Shown here: positions 46,098-55,480 of the stretch, piece by piece | How the letters are laid out: the number at the start of each line of letters is the position of its first letter | Position numbering within the stretch: the stretch's first letter is position 1 | Assembly (NCBI RefSeq): GCF_009720735.1 | Contig: NZ_WNKU01000016.1 | Coordinates: 1 to 64,000 of the forward strand | Origin: Heliobacterium mobile | GTDB taxonomy: Bacteria; Bacillota; Desulfitobacteriia; Heliobacteriales; Heliobacteriaceae | Direction: 5' to 3' | DNA length: 64,000 nucleotides | Program-made: the position numbers and the translations under genes | The notes under the pieces: generated by a model | What the model was told of the DNA's origin: nothing | The model's database searches: none | What the model saw: only the letters and a program-made list of their open reading frames with translations

Positions 46098-46862
46098 TTG
46101 AAAGATACATTTGATGAAAACGATGTAACGGTCAATGAAGGGGAAACGGAAAACGCTGAGGTGAACGACAAACAGGAAGGAATTACTCTTGAGGGTTCTT
46201 TTATTCTGAACTTTAATACGTCTGTCCGGGTCGCCTTTAATGTGCGCAATGATATGGCTCAGCCAGTGTCTTTCGGAAAGGTGCCCTTGGTGTTGCTGAA
46301 TGGTCAAGGGAAGTTGTTGGGCCGGCAAATTTTTTCGTTAGACAAGCTCGGTACGCTGATGCCTGGCGAAAGTAAGCCCATGGAAGTGAGCTTCAAACGG
46401 CGGAATCTGCGGGTCACGAACATCAAACAGGATGACTGGGTAATTGCGCTGGAGGTACCGTCCGGTTTCGACCAGATTCCGAACTTTATGACCGATGAGA
46501 CCTATAAACGGCTCCCGGCCGAAGAAAAGACTCGCCTGGTGCACTTGTTGCAGTCGTTGCCTCCCGTCAAGGAGACGAGTGTGAAGTTCTTCCCCTTCCG
46601 AGGTTGGGCCGATTATCAGGCTGTGCACAGCATGTTTCTCATTCGCAACGGGTTGAAACAAGATGTGAAAATCGATAAGGCTCGTTTGACCGTCTTGGAC
46701 GCGAACGATCGGGACTTGGGGAGTGTTCTTTTTGAATTGGATGATTTGCTCATTCAAGCGGGCTCCGGCCGGTTGTGGACGTTCAGCATTCCGAAGTCGC
46801 AGTTGAATTTAGAAGGTGCCGATATGACCCGTTGGTCTGTTGTAGTCGGTACGCAGAGCTAG
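46098..46862 (+). CDS. SLAP-domain protein, putative surface-protein assembly/export factor (copy 2)
   Basis: I choose TTG 46098, seven bases after GGAGGA (46085-46090); an ATG at 46077 has no good ribosome site. The 254-residue protein has no signal peptide. An acidic N-terminal tail (about 1-28) is followed by two related beta domains, at about 30-125 (LEGSFILNFN, VAFNVRNDMAQPV, FGKVPLVLLN, DDWVIALEV) and about 165-254 (SMFLIRNGLKQDV, IDKARLTVLD, MTRWSVVVG). It is a clear paralogue of the 38754 protein, and both match the duplicated SLAP-domain pattern of S-layer assembly proteins. It is co-transcribed with the lipoprotein gene, and a terminator follows. Confidence 0.55.
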   Translation: MKDTFDENDVTVNEGETENAEVNDKQEGITLEGSFILNFNTSVRVAFNVRNDMAQPVSFGKVPLVLLNGQGKLLGRQIFSLDKLGTLMPGESKPMEVSFKRRNLRVTNIKQDDWVIALEVPSGFDQIPNFMTDETYKRLPAEEKTRLVHLLQSLPPVKETSVKFFPFRGWADYQAVHSMFLIRNGLKQDVKIDKARLTVLDANDRDLGSVLFELDDLLIQAGSGRLWTFSIPKSQLNLEGADMTRWSVVVGTQS

Positions 46863-46885
46863 GCCCTTTCCCGGAGGAAGAATTA

Positions 46886-46920
46886 CCCCTGCTGCGAACG
46901 TCGCGGCAGGGGGCGTTTTT
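46886..46920 (+). terminator. Terminator closing the surface-protein island
   Basis: CCCCTGC (46886-46892) pairs with GCAGGGG (46906-46912), the loop can pair further, and a T-run follows. It separates the surface genes from the glycan genes. Confidence 0.85.
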
Positions 46921-46938
46921 TTAGTGTCCTACTGTACC

Positions 46939-46967
46939 TTGTTTTGGCGGCGAATACTCGTTATAAT
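46939..46967 (+). promoter_or_regulatory. Sigma-A promoter of the glycosyltransferase-murJ pair
   Basis: TTGTTT (46939-46944) and a perfect TATAAT (46962-46967) have a 17-bp spacer. Its position rules out translation start 46944 for the next gene. Confidence 0.7.
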
Positions 46968-46997
46968 AAAATAGATTATGGCGATGGGGGATTGTCC

Positions 46998-48137
46998 ATG
47001 TCCAGGCCTATCCGAGTGTTGCATATTATTGGCGGAGGGGAAATCGGCGGAGCCGAAATCCATATCCTGGACTTGGCGAAACACTTTTTAGCCCAAGAGG
47101 TAGATCTTTATCTCTGTTGCCTGTTTGGGGCTCCGCTGCTGCAGCGGGCACAGCAGCAAGGGATAAAAGCGGTAGCTGTCCCCATGAAATCAAAGATCGA
47201 TTTGGCCAGTTATTGGAAGGTTATCCGGTTGATCCGCCAAATTGCTCCAGATATCGTGCATACTCATGGGGTGCGTGCCAATCTAATCGGACGCATTGCG
47301 GCGAAGTTGGCCGGTGTCAATTGTGTCGTAACGACGGTCCATAGTGTCTTGGAAAACGACTACCCGAATCCGCTTTCCCGTTGGTTTAATTTTTGGTCGG
47401 AAAAACTGACGGCTAGTTTAACGGAAAAGTATATTCTGGTGGCGGAATTCTTAAAGAAGAAGCTGATGGCTCAAGGGATTCCAGCTTCCAAGCTGGCTGT
47501 TATCCATAACGGTGTCGATGATAAGAAATTTTATCGTTTATGCCAAAACAGTGCGGCTGGTACAGGGCTGCGTCAGGAATTGGAAATCGCCGATGAAGTG
47601 ACGTTGGTGGGAATGGTCGGCCGCTTTCATCCGGTGAAAGGCCATAAGTATCTGATCGAGGCGGCTCGAGACATCATTAAGATTCATCAAAATGTTCGGT
47701 TTTTGTTCGTTGGGGACGGTTTTTATCGGGATGTGATCGAAGAGTCTATCCGTGAGGAAGGGTTAGATAGCTTTTTTATTTTCGCCGGTTTTCGAGAGGA
47801 TATTGCCAATGTCTATTCGGCGTTAGATATTTTAGCCCTACCCTCTTTGTCGGAAGGCTTAAGCTTAACCTTAATGGAAAGTATGCTCTGCGGGTGCCCT
47901 CCTGTGGTGACCGCAGTGGGCGGGAATCCGGAGATTATTTGTAACGGAAAAAACGGGCTGGTGGTTCCTCCTGGTGATTCCCTCGCTCTGGCGGCGGCAT
48001 TGGTTCGTTTAATGGATAACCCGACTGAAGCCAAAAAGATGGGTGAAGCGGCACGCCGGACTGTTGAGGAACGGTTTACGGCTCAACGAATGGCGGAGCG
48101 GACGTTGGTGCTGTATCGACAACTTTTAGGCCGTTAA
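46998..48137 (+). CDS. Family-4-type glycosyltransferase
   Basis: ATG 46998 follows GGGGGAT. The 379-residue cytoplasmic enzyme has the GT-B fold of GT4 transferases: an N-terminal Rossmann half with LHIIGGGEIGGAEIH and HTHGVRANLIG, and a C-terminal half with VIHNGVDDKKFY, GRFHPVKGHKYLIEA and the donor-binding motif SEGLSLTLMESMLCG. These enzymes transfer a sugar from a nucleotide or lipid donor during polysaccharide synthesis. It lies 24 bp before murJ, within a wall-glycan gene set. The exact sugar cannot be read from the sequence. Confidence 0.85.
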   Translation: MSRPIRVLHIIGGGEIGGAEIHILDLAKHFLAQEVDLYLCCLFGAPLLQRAQQQGIKAVAVPMKSKIDLASYWKVIRLIRQIAPDIVHTHGVRANLIGRIAAKLAGVNCVVTTVHSVLENDYPNPLSRWFNFWSEKLTASLTEKYILVAEFLKKKLMAQGIPASKLAVIHNGVDDKKFYRLCQNSAAGTGLRQELEIADEVTLVGMVGRFHPVKGHKYLIEAARDIIKIHQNVRFLFVGDGFYRDVIEESIREEGLDSFFIFAGFREDIANVYSALDILALPSLSEGLSLTLMESMLCGCPPVVTAVGGNPEIICNGKNGLVVPPGDSLALAAALVRLMDNPTEAKKMGEAARRTVEERFTAQRMAERTLVLYRQLLGR

Positions 48138-48161
48138 AAAGGTAAAGTGAGAGAGACATAT

Positions 48162-49745
48162 ATGCAAGAGAATCGCATCGCCCGGGCTGCGGCACTGATT
48201 ATGGTAGTGACCTTGGCCGGGCGTTTTTTCGGTTTTATTCGGGAGATGTTGACGGCTCGAAACTTCCCTGTTGACCAGGTGGATTCCTATGTGGTCGCCT
48301 ATACACTGCCGAATATTTTTGGCGTTGCGATGACGGGTGCTTTTTTAGCCGCTTTCATTCCGATTTTTACGCAACTATTGGTCGATGGGGAAAAGGAACG
48401 GGCTTGGCGTCTCGGCTCGACTGTATTAAATGCTGTTTTCTTGGCCTTTTTTGTGCTTGTCGCTATTGGAATGATCTTCGCCCCGGCTGTGGTCCAACTG
48501 ATCGCCCCGGGATTCGCAAGTGATCGGATGGAACTAACGGTGGAACTGATGCGGATCATGTTCCCCACCCTGATCTTTGCCTCGGTTGGTGGAATTACTG
48601 CAGGGATTTTGAACTCTTTTAATCATTTTATGCTGCCATCGATCGGCCCAACACTCGCTTCTATCACGGCTGTTGGTTTTATTTATTTCCTTGCACCGTC
48701 GATGGGAGTGTATAGCCTGGCTTTTGGTGTGCTGGTCGGCTTGTTCTTTCAACTGGCTGTACAGATTCCTGCCATGCCCCGGAACGGTTTTCGGTATCAG
48801 CTGTTGATGGATTTAAAAGAACCGCTGGTGCGAGAGATTGGGCTTTTGATTGTACCGGTCCTTATCGGTGTCGGAATCGGACAGGTGAACATTTTGATCG
48901 ACCGGATGTTAGCTTCCGGGCTCCCGGCAGGCAGTATTTCCGCTTTAAACTTTGCCAACCAGATCATGCAGCTTCCCATGGGGATTTTTGTTCAGGCGAT
49001 CTCTGTGCCTGTGTTTCCTGCTCTTTCGGCCTTGGCCGCCAACGGAGATATGGCGGGCTTGCGGCGGACAATGGGGAAGGGGACGAATTATTATACCTTG
49101 GTTCTTGTACCGATGACGGTCGGTTTAATGGTCTTATCGATTCCGACGGTGCGGATCATTTTTGAACGGGGCGAGTTTACGGCTGAGAATACATTGGCTA
49201 CGGCCAGTGCCCTTTTCTGGTATTCCCTTGGAATTCTGCCTTACGCCATGCGGGATTTATATACACGTCTTTTTTATGCCTTGCAGGATACAAGGACGCC
49301 CGTTCAGGTCGGCGCCTTTTGTGTGGCGATTCATATTCTCTTGAATCTCATCTTAATCCGGTTTATGGCTCACGGAGGGTTAGCCCTAGCTACGTCGATT
49401 GCGACAGCGCTGAATATGATCATTCTTGGCTGGATTTTGTGGAAACGTATCGGAGGCTGGCAGGTTAGGCAGGAACTGGCCGTTTTGAAAAAAGCGGCTG
49501 TTGCCTCCCTGATCATGGGTTTGATCGTCTTTGAATTGAACGGGTACTTATCTCAACATTTATCCCAAATTCCTCATTGGGGTGAACTGTTACAACTGTT
49601 CGTCTCCGTGTCGGCCGGTGCGGCTGTGTATGCGGTCCTTATCTGGTTACTTCGGGTCGAGGAAGTACGCTTCGTAACGGCATACATTTGGGAAAAGTTT
49701 CTCACTTTACGAAGAACCTTAGGTTTTGATTCCAATAGGTCCTGA
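48162..49745 (+). CDS. murJ: Lipid II flippase MurJ (MviN family)
   Basis: I choose ATG 48162; a GTG at 48147 is possible. The 527-residue protein has about 14 transmembrane helices and the MurJ start pattern RAAALIMVVTLAGRFFGFIREMLTA, followed by a long periplasm-facing loop set and the conserved ARDLYTRLFYALQDTRTP-like segment (here MRDLYTRLFYALQ). MurJ moves lipid-linked peptidoglycan precursors across the membrane. The gene pairs with a glycosyltransferase and faces an O-antigen-ligase-type gene, so this copy may serve another lipid-linked glycan rather than, or besides, lipid II. A bidirectional terminator follows. Confidence 0.9.
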   Translation: MQENRIARAAALIMVVTLAGRFFGFIREMLTARNFPVDQVDSYVVAYTLPNIFGVAMTGAFLAAFIPIFTQLLVDGEKERAWRLGSTVLNAVFLAFFVLVAIGMIFAPAVVQLIAPGFASDRMELTVELMRIMFPTLIFASVGGITAGILNSFNHFMLPSIGPTLASITAVGFIYFLAPSMGVYSLAFGVLVGLFFQLAVQIPAMPRNGFRYQLLMDLKEPLVREIGLLIVPVLIGVGIGQVNILIDRMLASGLPAGSISALNFANQIMQLPMGIFVQAISVPVFPALSALAANGDMAGLRRTMGKGTNYYTLVLVPMTVGLMVLSIPTVRIIFERGEFTAENTLATASALFWYSLGILPYAMRDLYTRLFYALQDTRTPVQVGAFCVAIHILLNLILIRFMAHGGLALATSIATALNMIILGWILWKRIGGWQVRQELAVLKKAAVASLIMGLIVFELNGYLSQHLSQIPHWGELLQLFVSVSAGAAVYAVLIWLLRVEEVRFVTAYIWEKFLTLRRTLGFDSNRS

Positions 49746-49753
49746 ACATAACG

Positions 49754-49800
49754 AAAGCAAAAAGGCTGTGAAGGAAAAATCCTTCCAGCCTTTTTGCTTT
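49754..49800. terminator. Bidirectional terminator between murJ and the O-antigen-ligase gene
   Basis: A long inverted repeat (AAAGCAAAAAGGCTG with its complement, 49754-49800) has an AAAA loop. It serves the converging genes at 49745 and 49822. Confidence 0.9.
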
Positions 49801-49821
49801 CATGCTGTAGCAGCGATCGAA

Positions 49822-51807
49822 CTAGTTTTTTTCAACGGTTGGGGCAGACGAACAGTATACCCAGACCAAGGCCGCACAGAGCCAGAAGGAGGCTACCATC
49901 AGCGGGACTTCAAAGACGTTTTCGACGGCGTTATGGAGGACGACTCCGAAAAGGCCGCAGGCGATGCCGACGGCGATGGGGCGGTAGCGAGGCGGGCCAT
50001 GGACAGCTGAACCGACGGCGGTGCGTACGGCGGCGACCATCAACAGAATGAAGGAGATCAATCCGACGAGGCCTGTTTCGGCGCCGGTTTTCATGTAGTA
50101 ATTGTCCGTATAAAGCGTTCGGTGAGGGAGTTCTGCTCTATGGCGCTCGGCAGCTGCCCCGCCGAAGCGCCCAAAGCCGGCCCCGGTGATGGGATGGGCT
50201 TGAAGTTGCTCAAGCGCTAAGCTCCAGCGTTCCAGCCGTCCGTCTGTCGAAGACTTTTTGAAGTACTCCGGGCTGAGCAAATAGCCGATTCGGTCGGAGA
50301 CGGAGGGCGATAGGACGGGAAGCAGGATGGCGCCGATGAGCATCAGCGCGATGAGGCGCCGGTCTTGGAGGAGGCTAAAGAGGATAACGGCTAGCGCCAA
50401 TCCGAGCCAAGCGCCGCGGGAAAAGCTGAAGAGCAATCCCAAGGCCATGACGGCGGTAATCCCGAGGTAGAACAGTCGCTGCCAAGGCCTTCCTTGATAG
50501 GCGAGGCCTAAGGCGATGGGGGTCGTCAAGACAAGCAGGCTGCCGAGGATGTTGGGGCTGCCGACGATGGAATAGGCCCGGGTCCGCAGGTCTTCGGCCT
50601 GGTCCACCCATCCCGACGGCATCGGTGCGCCGGTCACATACTGATAGACGCCATAAGCGGCGATGCCGGCCCCGACAAAGGTAAAGACAATGATTAGGAG
50701 GCTGGCTTGCCCCGGTGAACGGACCAGTTGAACGACCAGGTAGAACCAGAGCATGTGTTGGATGACGACACGGAGCCCGTCGATGGGAATGGCAAGACTC
50801 GGATAGGTGTGGTCGATCAGAAAGAGAAAGAGCATGACCGAGATAAAGGCGGTGAGGGGGGCTGCGGTAGGATGGGACCGCCAGCGAAAATTCGGCGTTG
50901 TGATCCAGTGGACGAAAAGTGACCCTACGATGAGCACCATGAGCAGTTCGTCCCACCAGTTCGCGAGGGATGCCGTTTTGAGGCGGAGTAGCCAGTCAAT
51001 GAAGGGATAGGCGGCCACTCCCCAAAGCCCGATGACTGGGTGTACGACGATCACCTGAATGATGATCAGGATGAGGGGCAACGCCAAGACAAGGGGGTTG
51101 CTGGTTTTTATCCAAAAGTAGGCCAGCAGTGCGCCGAGAGCGAATAAGAGGAAGTACATCAACGAGGCTGACGCACCGGTGAGTGGCGGGGCGACAGTGA
51201 GCTTCTCCCGGTTCTGTGGATACAGTTCCGAAGGTAATAGGGAGTAGAAAGCTTTCCCTACGGAGGAATCGAGCCAAATCTCGGCCACGGTGGCTAAAGA
51301 GTGCCGCCAAAGTGCAAGGAGCACGAAAGCGACGGTGAGAGCCAGGCCGATTTTTACGGTGATACTATGGGTGTAGAGCAAGCTTAAGGCTAGGCCGAAG
51401 AGAAAGGCCAGGCCGGCTTTGGCTAATCCGCCCAGCTGCCAGCCTTCAGGCTGGGCGAGGTGGGATAAGATGGTACCGAATAGGCTTGCTTTGGAAAGCG
51501 TGAGCAGTTTCTCTATGAAGAGAATCCGTATACGGCCGAAGGGAGCCGCCATTGATTTGCCCAGACGGATCAGAAGAGACGATTCGGCTTGTTTTTCGAA
51601 CCGTACTTTCGGATCATTGGTGAAAAACTGGCCGATAAGGCCCAGCCGGGCATGGCGAATGCTTCGTTCCAAGAGGCGACAAAACCGGCTGTTTAGCCAA
51701 AGCGATTCCAAAAAAACCAGGATTTTATAGAGAAAAAGAATGAATCGAACGACCAAACTGTTGACAATTATTCGTTCAAAGGTTTGAATGGTATTCAGGA
51801 GATTCAC
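49822..51807 (-). CDS. O-antigen ligase/polymerase-type membrane protein (Wzy_C family)
   Basis: The start is uncertain: GTG 51807 overlaps its own GGAGGT, and a CTG at 51798 has better spacing. The 661-residue protein has about 12-14 transmembrane helices. The large loop and FSFSRGAWLGL motif (residues about 460-470) are typical of O-antigen ligases and polymerases. An N-terminal extension of about 120 residues, helical and basic, is not part of that core. Such enzymes join or polymerise lipid-linked oligosaccharides on the outer side of the membrane. In a Gram-positive it probably attaches a secondary wall polymer or glycosylates surface proteins, which fits the island next door. It is divergent from the 51878 glycosyltransferase. 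Confidence 0.8.
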   Translation of the reverse strand: MNLLNTIQTFERIIVNSLVVRFILFLYKILVFLESLWLNSRFCRLLERSIRHARLGLIGQFFTNDPKVRFEKQAESSLLIRLGKSMAAPFGRIRILFIEKLLTLSKASLFGTILSHLAQPEGWQLGGLAKAGLAFLFGLALSLLYTHSITVKIGLALTVAFVLLALWRHSLATVAEIWLDSSVGKAFYSLLPSELYPQNREKLTVAPPLTGASASLMYFLLFALGALLAYFWIKTSNPLVLALPLILIIIQVIVVHPVIGLWGVAAYPFIDWLLRLKTASLANWWDELLMVLIVGSLFVHWITTPNFRWRSHPTAAPLTAFISVMLFLFLIDHTYPSLAIPIDGLRVVIQHMLWFYLVVQLVRSPGQASLLIIVFTFVGAGIAAYGVYQYVTGAPMPSGWVDQAEDLRTRAYSIVGSPNILGSLLVLTTPIALGLAYQGRPWQRLFYLGITAVMALGLLFSFSRGAWLGLALAVILFSLLQDRRLIALMLIGAILLPVLSPSVSDRIGYLLSPEYFKKSSTDGRLERWSLALEQLQAHPITGAGFGRFGGAAAERHRAELPHRTLYTDNYYMKTGAETGLVGLISFILLMVAAVRTAVGSAVHGPPRYRPIAVGIACGLFGVVLHNAVENVFEVPLMVASFWLCAALVWVYCSSAPTVEKN

Positions 51808-51877
51808 CTCCGGACTGTCCGTGTCTTAGATGTATGGTTAATCGAGGTCATAATCGCAGATAAAGGAATGACTTGTT

Positions 51878-53065
51878 TTGGACATTGTTTGTATCGGCGC
51901 TGCCGAGTGGTATGGAATCTGGGCACGGGCACAGCAGTTGATGGTGCGCCTGGCTCGACGGGGGCACCGAATCGTCTATGTGGAACCGCCGATTACGTAC
52001 TTAGCGCCGTTGAAGAACCGGGAATTATGGAAAAGCCGGTGGCCTTCTGCCGGCCGCCTCGAGGAGGTTGAGCCGGGGAGGATCTGGCGGCTTGAGCCGC
52101 CGGTCTTCTTGCCGTTCCATGGTATGCGCCGGGGGTTCAACCGGATCAACCAGCGCTGGTTGGAAGGGTCGCTCCGGAAGGCCCTTTCCTCTCTAGGAAT
52201 GGAAAAACCAGTTCTCTGGACTTATCTGCCGGGTTCTTGTGATCTGCTCACCGGCGGGATCCAATGGCACTACCGGGTGTATGACTGTGTCGATGATCAT
52301 GCGGCTTTCTCCGGCCTGATCGATCCGGAAGTGATGGAAACGATGGAAGCGGAGTTGGCCTGCCAAGCCGACGCAGTCTTTGCTTCGGCTCGTGCACTCC
52401 GCGACAAAGTGGCCAAGGTTCGTTCCGACGTGACGCTGGTGCCCAATGCGGCGGATGTGGAACATTTTCGCCAAGCCTATCAGGGGGGGCGGGAGGACAA
52501 TCGCCGCGATGGTAACGATGCGTCGCCTCAGCATGTACTGCCCATGCCTGCCGATTTTCCCCGTCAATTCCGTCATGTGATCGGTTTCGTCGGTGGAATC
52601 GGCGATTGGATCGATATTGAGTTGCTGACGAGCCTGGCCCGATCACAGGAGGACTGGGCCTTGGTGCTGATTGGGCCTGTGGAGACAGACGTTAGGATTT
52701 TACAGGAATTATCAAATGTATTTTTTCTGGGCCGAAAGCCGTACGCGGCGTTACCTGCTTATATCCAAGGGTTTGATGTTTGCTTGTCCCCTTTTCGCAT
52801 CAACACATTGACGTTGAGTGTGAACCCGGTGAAGGTTTATGAGTACTTAGCCGCTGGAAAGCCCGTTGTTTCTACGGCTCTTCCAGAGGTACTGTCCTTT
52901 GCTCCGGTCGTCGAGATAGGGACCGACGAGTCGTCATTTCTCCGGGCGGTTGAACAGTCGATCCTTACGGACTCTCCGGAGAAACAAGCGGAGCGATTGG
53001 CCCTTGCTGAACGGCATTCCTGGGATGCCCGCTTGACAGACATGTTACAGAAAATGGGCCAGTGA
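51878..53065 (+). CDS. GT-B glycosyltransferase, TuaH-like
   Basis: TTG 51878 follows AAAGGA by ten bases. The 395-residue enzyme starts MDIVCIGAAEWYGIWARAQQ and contains YDCVDDHAAF (about residues 133-142), a segment seen in TuaH/GumK-like transferases, then LVPNAADVEHF and a C-terminal half with ALPAYIQGFDVCLSPFR and KVYEYLAAGKPVVS that binds the donor sugar. It acts in the cytoplasm on a lipid-linked acceptor. It ends base to base with the convergent DUF4330 gene (TGATCA, stops at 53063-53068), so there is no room for a terminator between them. The sugar specificity is unknown. Confidence 0.8.
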   Translation: MDIVCIGAAEWYGIWARAQQLMVRLARRGHRIVYVEPPITYLAPLKNRELWKSRWPSAGRLEEVEPGRIWRLEPPVFLPFHGMRRGFNRINQRWLEGSLRKALSSLGMEKPVLWTYLPGSCDLLTGGIQWHYRVYDCVDDHAAFSGLIDPEVMETMEAELACQADAVFASARALRDKVAKVRSDVTLVPNAADVEHFRQAYQGGREDNRRDGNDASPQHVLPMPADFPRQFRHVIGFVGGIGDWIDIELLTSLARSQEDWALVLIGPVETDVRILQELSNVFFLGRKPYAALPAYIQGFDVCLSPFRINTLTLSVNPVKVYEYLAAGKPVVSTALPEVLSFAPVVEIGTDESSFLRAVEQSILTDSPEKQAERLALAERHSWDARLTDMLQKMGQ

Positions 53066-53563
53066 TCATTGTTGGGGTTTGATGACGGTTACGGTTCCAA
53101 CTGTGCCTAATAATTGTACCCGTTGGGTCTTGTAATAGTATTCTTTTCCGGCTTTGACTTCTTGGCTAGCCACTTTCAAATCTTCTGTGGAGGAGCGGGA
53201 GATTCCGCGGACGGTCACGTAGATATCTTTTAAATTGGGATCGTCTGTAGATATCAACTGGCCTTGCGCGTTCGGTTGGGCTGTACGGTTCGGAACGATG
53301 CGTATCGATTCGACATGGGCTTCTTTCGAATCGACGAGGGTGCCGGCTGCCAATAAGGGCTCCGACGGGTTGAGCGTGGCCGCAACTTCCGGTGCGACTC
53401 TTCGAAATACCGCCTCAAATTGGACTTCTGTTTCGGCTGTTTTCACGATGTTTTTGGTTTTTGTCGCTAATCCGGCTACCAGTAGTACAACAGTGAGCAA
53501 GATAATTAAGTCGAGCGGGTTAATGATACCGAACAAACGCCCTTTGTCATTGATGAATTTCAC
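53066..53563 (-). CDS. DUF4330-family single-pass membrane protein
   Basis: GTG 53563 follows GAGGAGG by eleven bases. The 165-residue protein opens with FINDKGRLFGIINPLDLIILL, the typical start of DUF4330 proteins, with a transmembrane helix at about 16-34. The rest is an extracytoplasmic beta-rich domain (TEVQFEAVFRRVAPEVA and IYVTVRGISRSS). The family has no proven function but often sits in glycan or secretion clusters, as here. Upstream on the minus strand is a weak sigma-H-like promoter with a TGTCGAA box. Confidence 0.8.
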   Translation of the reverse strand: MKFINDKGRLFGIINPLDLIILLTVVLLVAGLATKTKNIVKTAETEVQFEAVFRRVAPEVAATLNPSEPLLAAGTLVDSKEAHVESIRIVPNRTAQPNAQGQLISTDDPNLKDIYVTVRGISRSSTEDLKVASQEVKAGKEYYYKTQRVQLLGTVGTVTVIKPQQ

Positions 53564-53621
53564 AGGTTGATATGCCTCCTCAGTTATCGCTTGTGAACTT
53601 ATTGCCCATAACTCTTATCGT

Positions 53622-53664
53622 TTCGACATTCGGGGCAAGGTTCCTTTTTTATAAATGAAGGAAC
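53622..53664 (-). promoter_or_regulatory. Weak sigma-H-like promoter and inverted repeat ahead of DUF4330/fabZ
   Basis: On the minus strand AAAGGAACC leads, 17 bases after GGA, to CGAAACG (53625-53619), inside a Spo0A-box-like TGTCGAA. GTTCCTT (53640-53646) and AAGGAAC (53658-53664) form an inverted repeat between the two divergent genes. The T of GAAT is missing, so this is tentative. Confidence 0.3.
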
Positions 53665-53720
53665 ATTAGAAGAAAGAAAAAAATAGTGATTCTCTATTGA
53701 TGAAAGGAAGATTTGTGCCA

Positions 53721-54161
53721 ATGAGGGAAAATGTGAATTTATCAGCTCAAGACATTCAGGGGATTCTACCTCACAGACCCCCTTTTTTACTGATTGACAA
53801 GGTGATCGAATTGGAAGTGGGAAAATCGGCCGTTGCGCTGAAAAATGTTACTATCAACGAACCATTTTTCCAAGGCCATTTTCCCGGCCATCCGGTGATG
53901 CCTGGTGTGCTGATTCTCGAAGCTATGGCTCAGACCGGAGCTGTCGCTCTATTAAAAATGCCTGAATATGAGGGGCGGATTGCATTGTTCGCCGGTGTAG
54001 ACGGGGTGCGTTTCCGCCGACAGGTGATGCCTGGTGATACGTTACGGCTTGAGGTGGAGTTGACGGCTCTTCGAAAGAGCATCGGTAAAGGGGTCGGCAA
54101 AGCATATGTGGAGGATCAATTGGCATGTGAAGCTGAGTTGACCTTTGCGATTGCCAAGTAA
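53721..54161 (+). CDS. fabZ: 3-hydroxyacyl-ACP dehydratase FabZ
   Basis: I choose ATG 53721, ten bases after AAAGGAAG, giving 147 residues, the usual family length. FabZ removes water from 3-hydroxyacyl-ACP in fatty-acid elongation. The hot-dog fold signature is clear: [14 protein letters not shown] at the start, the catalytic histidine in [12 protein letters not shown] and the active-site glutamate in ILEAMAQTG. It stands apart from other fab genes here, as in many Firmicutes where it lies in envelope clusters. Confidence 0.95.
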   Translation: MRENVNLSAQDIQGILPHRPPFLLIDKVIELEVGKSAVALKNVTINEPFFQGHFPGHPVMPGVLILEAMAQTGAVALLKMPEYEGRIALFAGVDGVRFRRQVMPGDTLRLEVELTALRKSIGKGVGKAYVEDQLACEAELTFAIAK

Positions 54162-54291
54162 ATATTTATCATACATTTGTTAACATTTGCTGCGGCAATA
54201 AAGGTCCCCGTTGTATTCACCGGGCGGGTGGAGTAAAATAACAGTTGGAAATGTCGATTTAGTTTGATTTAGTTTGAAGGAGGCGACCTGG

Positions 54292-55389
54292 GTGTCGATG
54301 GCCCTGGCAGCCTGCGCTGCGTTTCTATTCGCCCTCGTACTAACCCCTTTGGTGCGCCGACTGGCCTTACGCCTCGGTATTGTCGATATGCCCTCCGGAC
54401 GCAAGGTTCACCGGGAGCCCATGCCCTATCTGGGCGGAGTGGCGATCTATGGCGGTTTTGCTGCTGCTATTGCCGTGATGGGTTTTGAGAATTCCGATTT
54501 TTTGCGTTCGGAGATCGTCGGGTTGTTGATCGGCGGATTCATCATCACTCTCGTTGGGGTGATTGATGATGCACGAGATTTGTCGCCAAAATGGAAGCTG
54601 GTGGGGCAAATCGTGGCGGCAAGCGTGGTCATACCTTTTGGATTGTCTGTCGATTTTGTAACGAACCCCTTTTTTGGCCCCTTATTTGGCCCTGACGTGG
54701 TTGACTTGGGCTGGCTAAAGGCACCGATTACTGTCATTTGGATTATTGGCGTCACGAACGCGGTGAATCTGATTGACGGCCTGGATGGCCTGGCTGCGGG
54801 GATCGCCTCGATTGCCTCGGTGACGCTGGCTGTGGTAGCTTGGACACAGGGACAAATTTTGGTCGCCTACTTAGCCTTGATTCTTGCTGCTTCTTCCGTC
54901 GGATTTCTGAAATATAATTTTCATCCAGCCCGCATATTTATGGGTGATGCAGGGGCTATGTTTTTAGGTTTTGCGTTGGCCTGCCTCTCCATTCTCGGCT
55001 TGGCGAAAGTGGCTACAGTCATTTCGGTCTTTATCCCGATTTTGATTGTCGGCATTCCGATTCTCGATACCGGGTTTGCCATATTTCGCCGCTATCAGAA
55101 GGGACAACCTATTTTTCAGGCGGACAAGGATCATCTGCATCACCGGTTATTAGCGTTGGGCTTCTCTCATCCTCAGACAGTGATGATTATTTATGGTATC
55201 AATACGGTCTTAGGGGTTACTGCTGTCGTGCTGACAAGCCTTTCTACCGCTCAGAGTGTCTTTATTCTTATATTGATATCGAGCTTGATTATCGTCACTG
55301 CCGATCGGTTGGGTATATTGGGACGTTCTGCGAGCACGTCGGAAGTGGCCGCTAGCCGGGTCAGCCTAGAGACAGACGACGAGTCGTAG
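54292..55389 (+). CDS. Polyprenyl-phosphate N-acetylhexosamine-1-phosphate transferase (MraY/WecA/TagO family)
   Basis: I choose GTG 54292, nine bases after AGGAGG; TTG 54274 would put that site inside the coding region. The 365-residue enzyme has about 11 transmembrane helices. Conserved cytoplasmic motifs are VHREPMPYLGG, the metal-binding VGVIDDARD, NLIDGLDGLAAG, FHPARIFMGDAG and the HLHHRLL histidine motif typical of WecA/TagO rather than MraY. It starts a wall polymer by moving GlcNAc-1-phosphate (or a similar sugar) from UDP to undecaprenyl phosphate, so it may begin the glycan completed by the transferases at 46998 and 51878. Confidence 0.9.
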   Translation: MSMALAACAAFLFALVLTPLVRRLALRLGIVDMPSGRKVHREPMPYLGGVAIYGGFAAAIAVMGFENSDFLRSEIVGLLIGGFIITLVGVIDDARDLSPKWKLVGQIVAASVVIPFGLSVDFVTNPFFGPLFGPDVVDLGWLKAPITVIWIIGVTNAVNLIDGLDGLAAGIASIASVTLAVVAWTQGQILVAYLALILAASSVGFLKYNFHPARIFMGDAGAMFLGFALACLSILGLAKVATVISVFIPILIVGIPILDTGFAIFRRYQKGQPIFQADKDHLHHRLLALGFSHPQTVMIIYGINTVLGVTAVVLTSLSTAQSVFILILISSLIIVTADRLGILGRSASTSEVAASRVSLETDDES

Positions 55390-55480
55390 TAAGGGCGATT
55401 AGGTCAGGCGACATAGGCCATTGGTATAAACACCAGTGGCTTTTCCTGTTTCAGAAATACATATCCTGGGGGGAGTTCCA

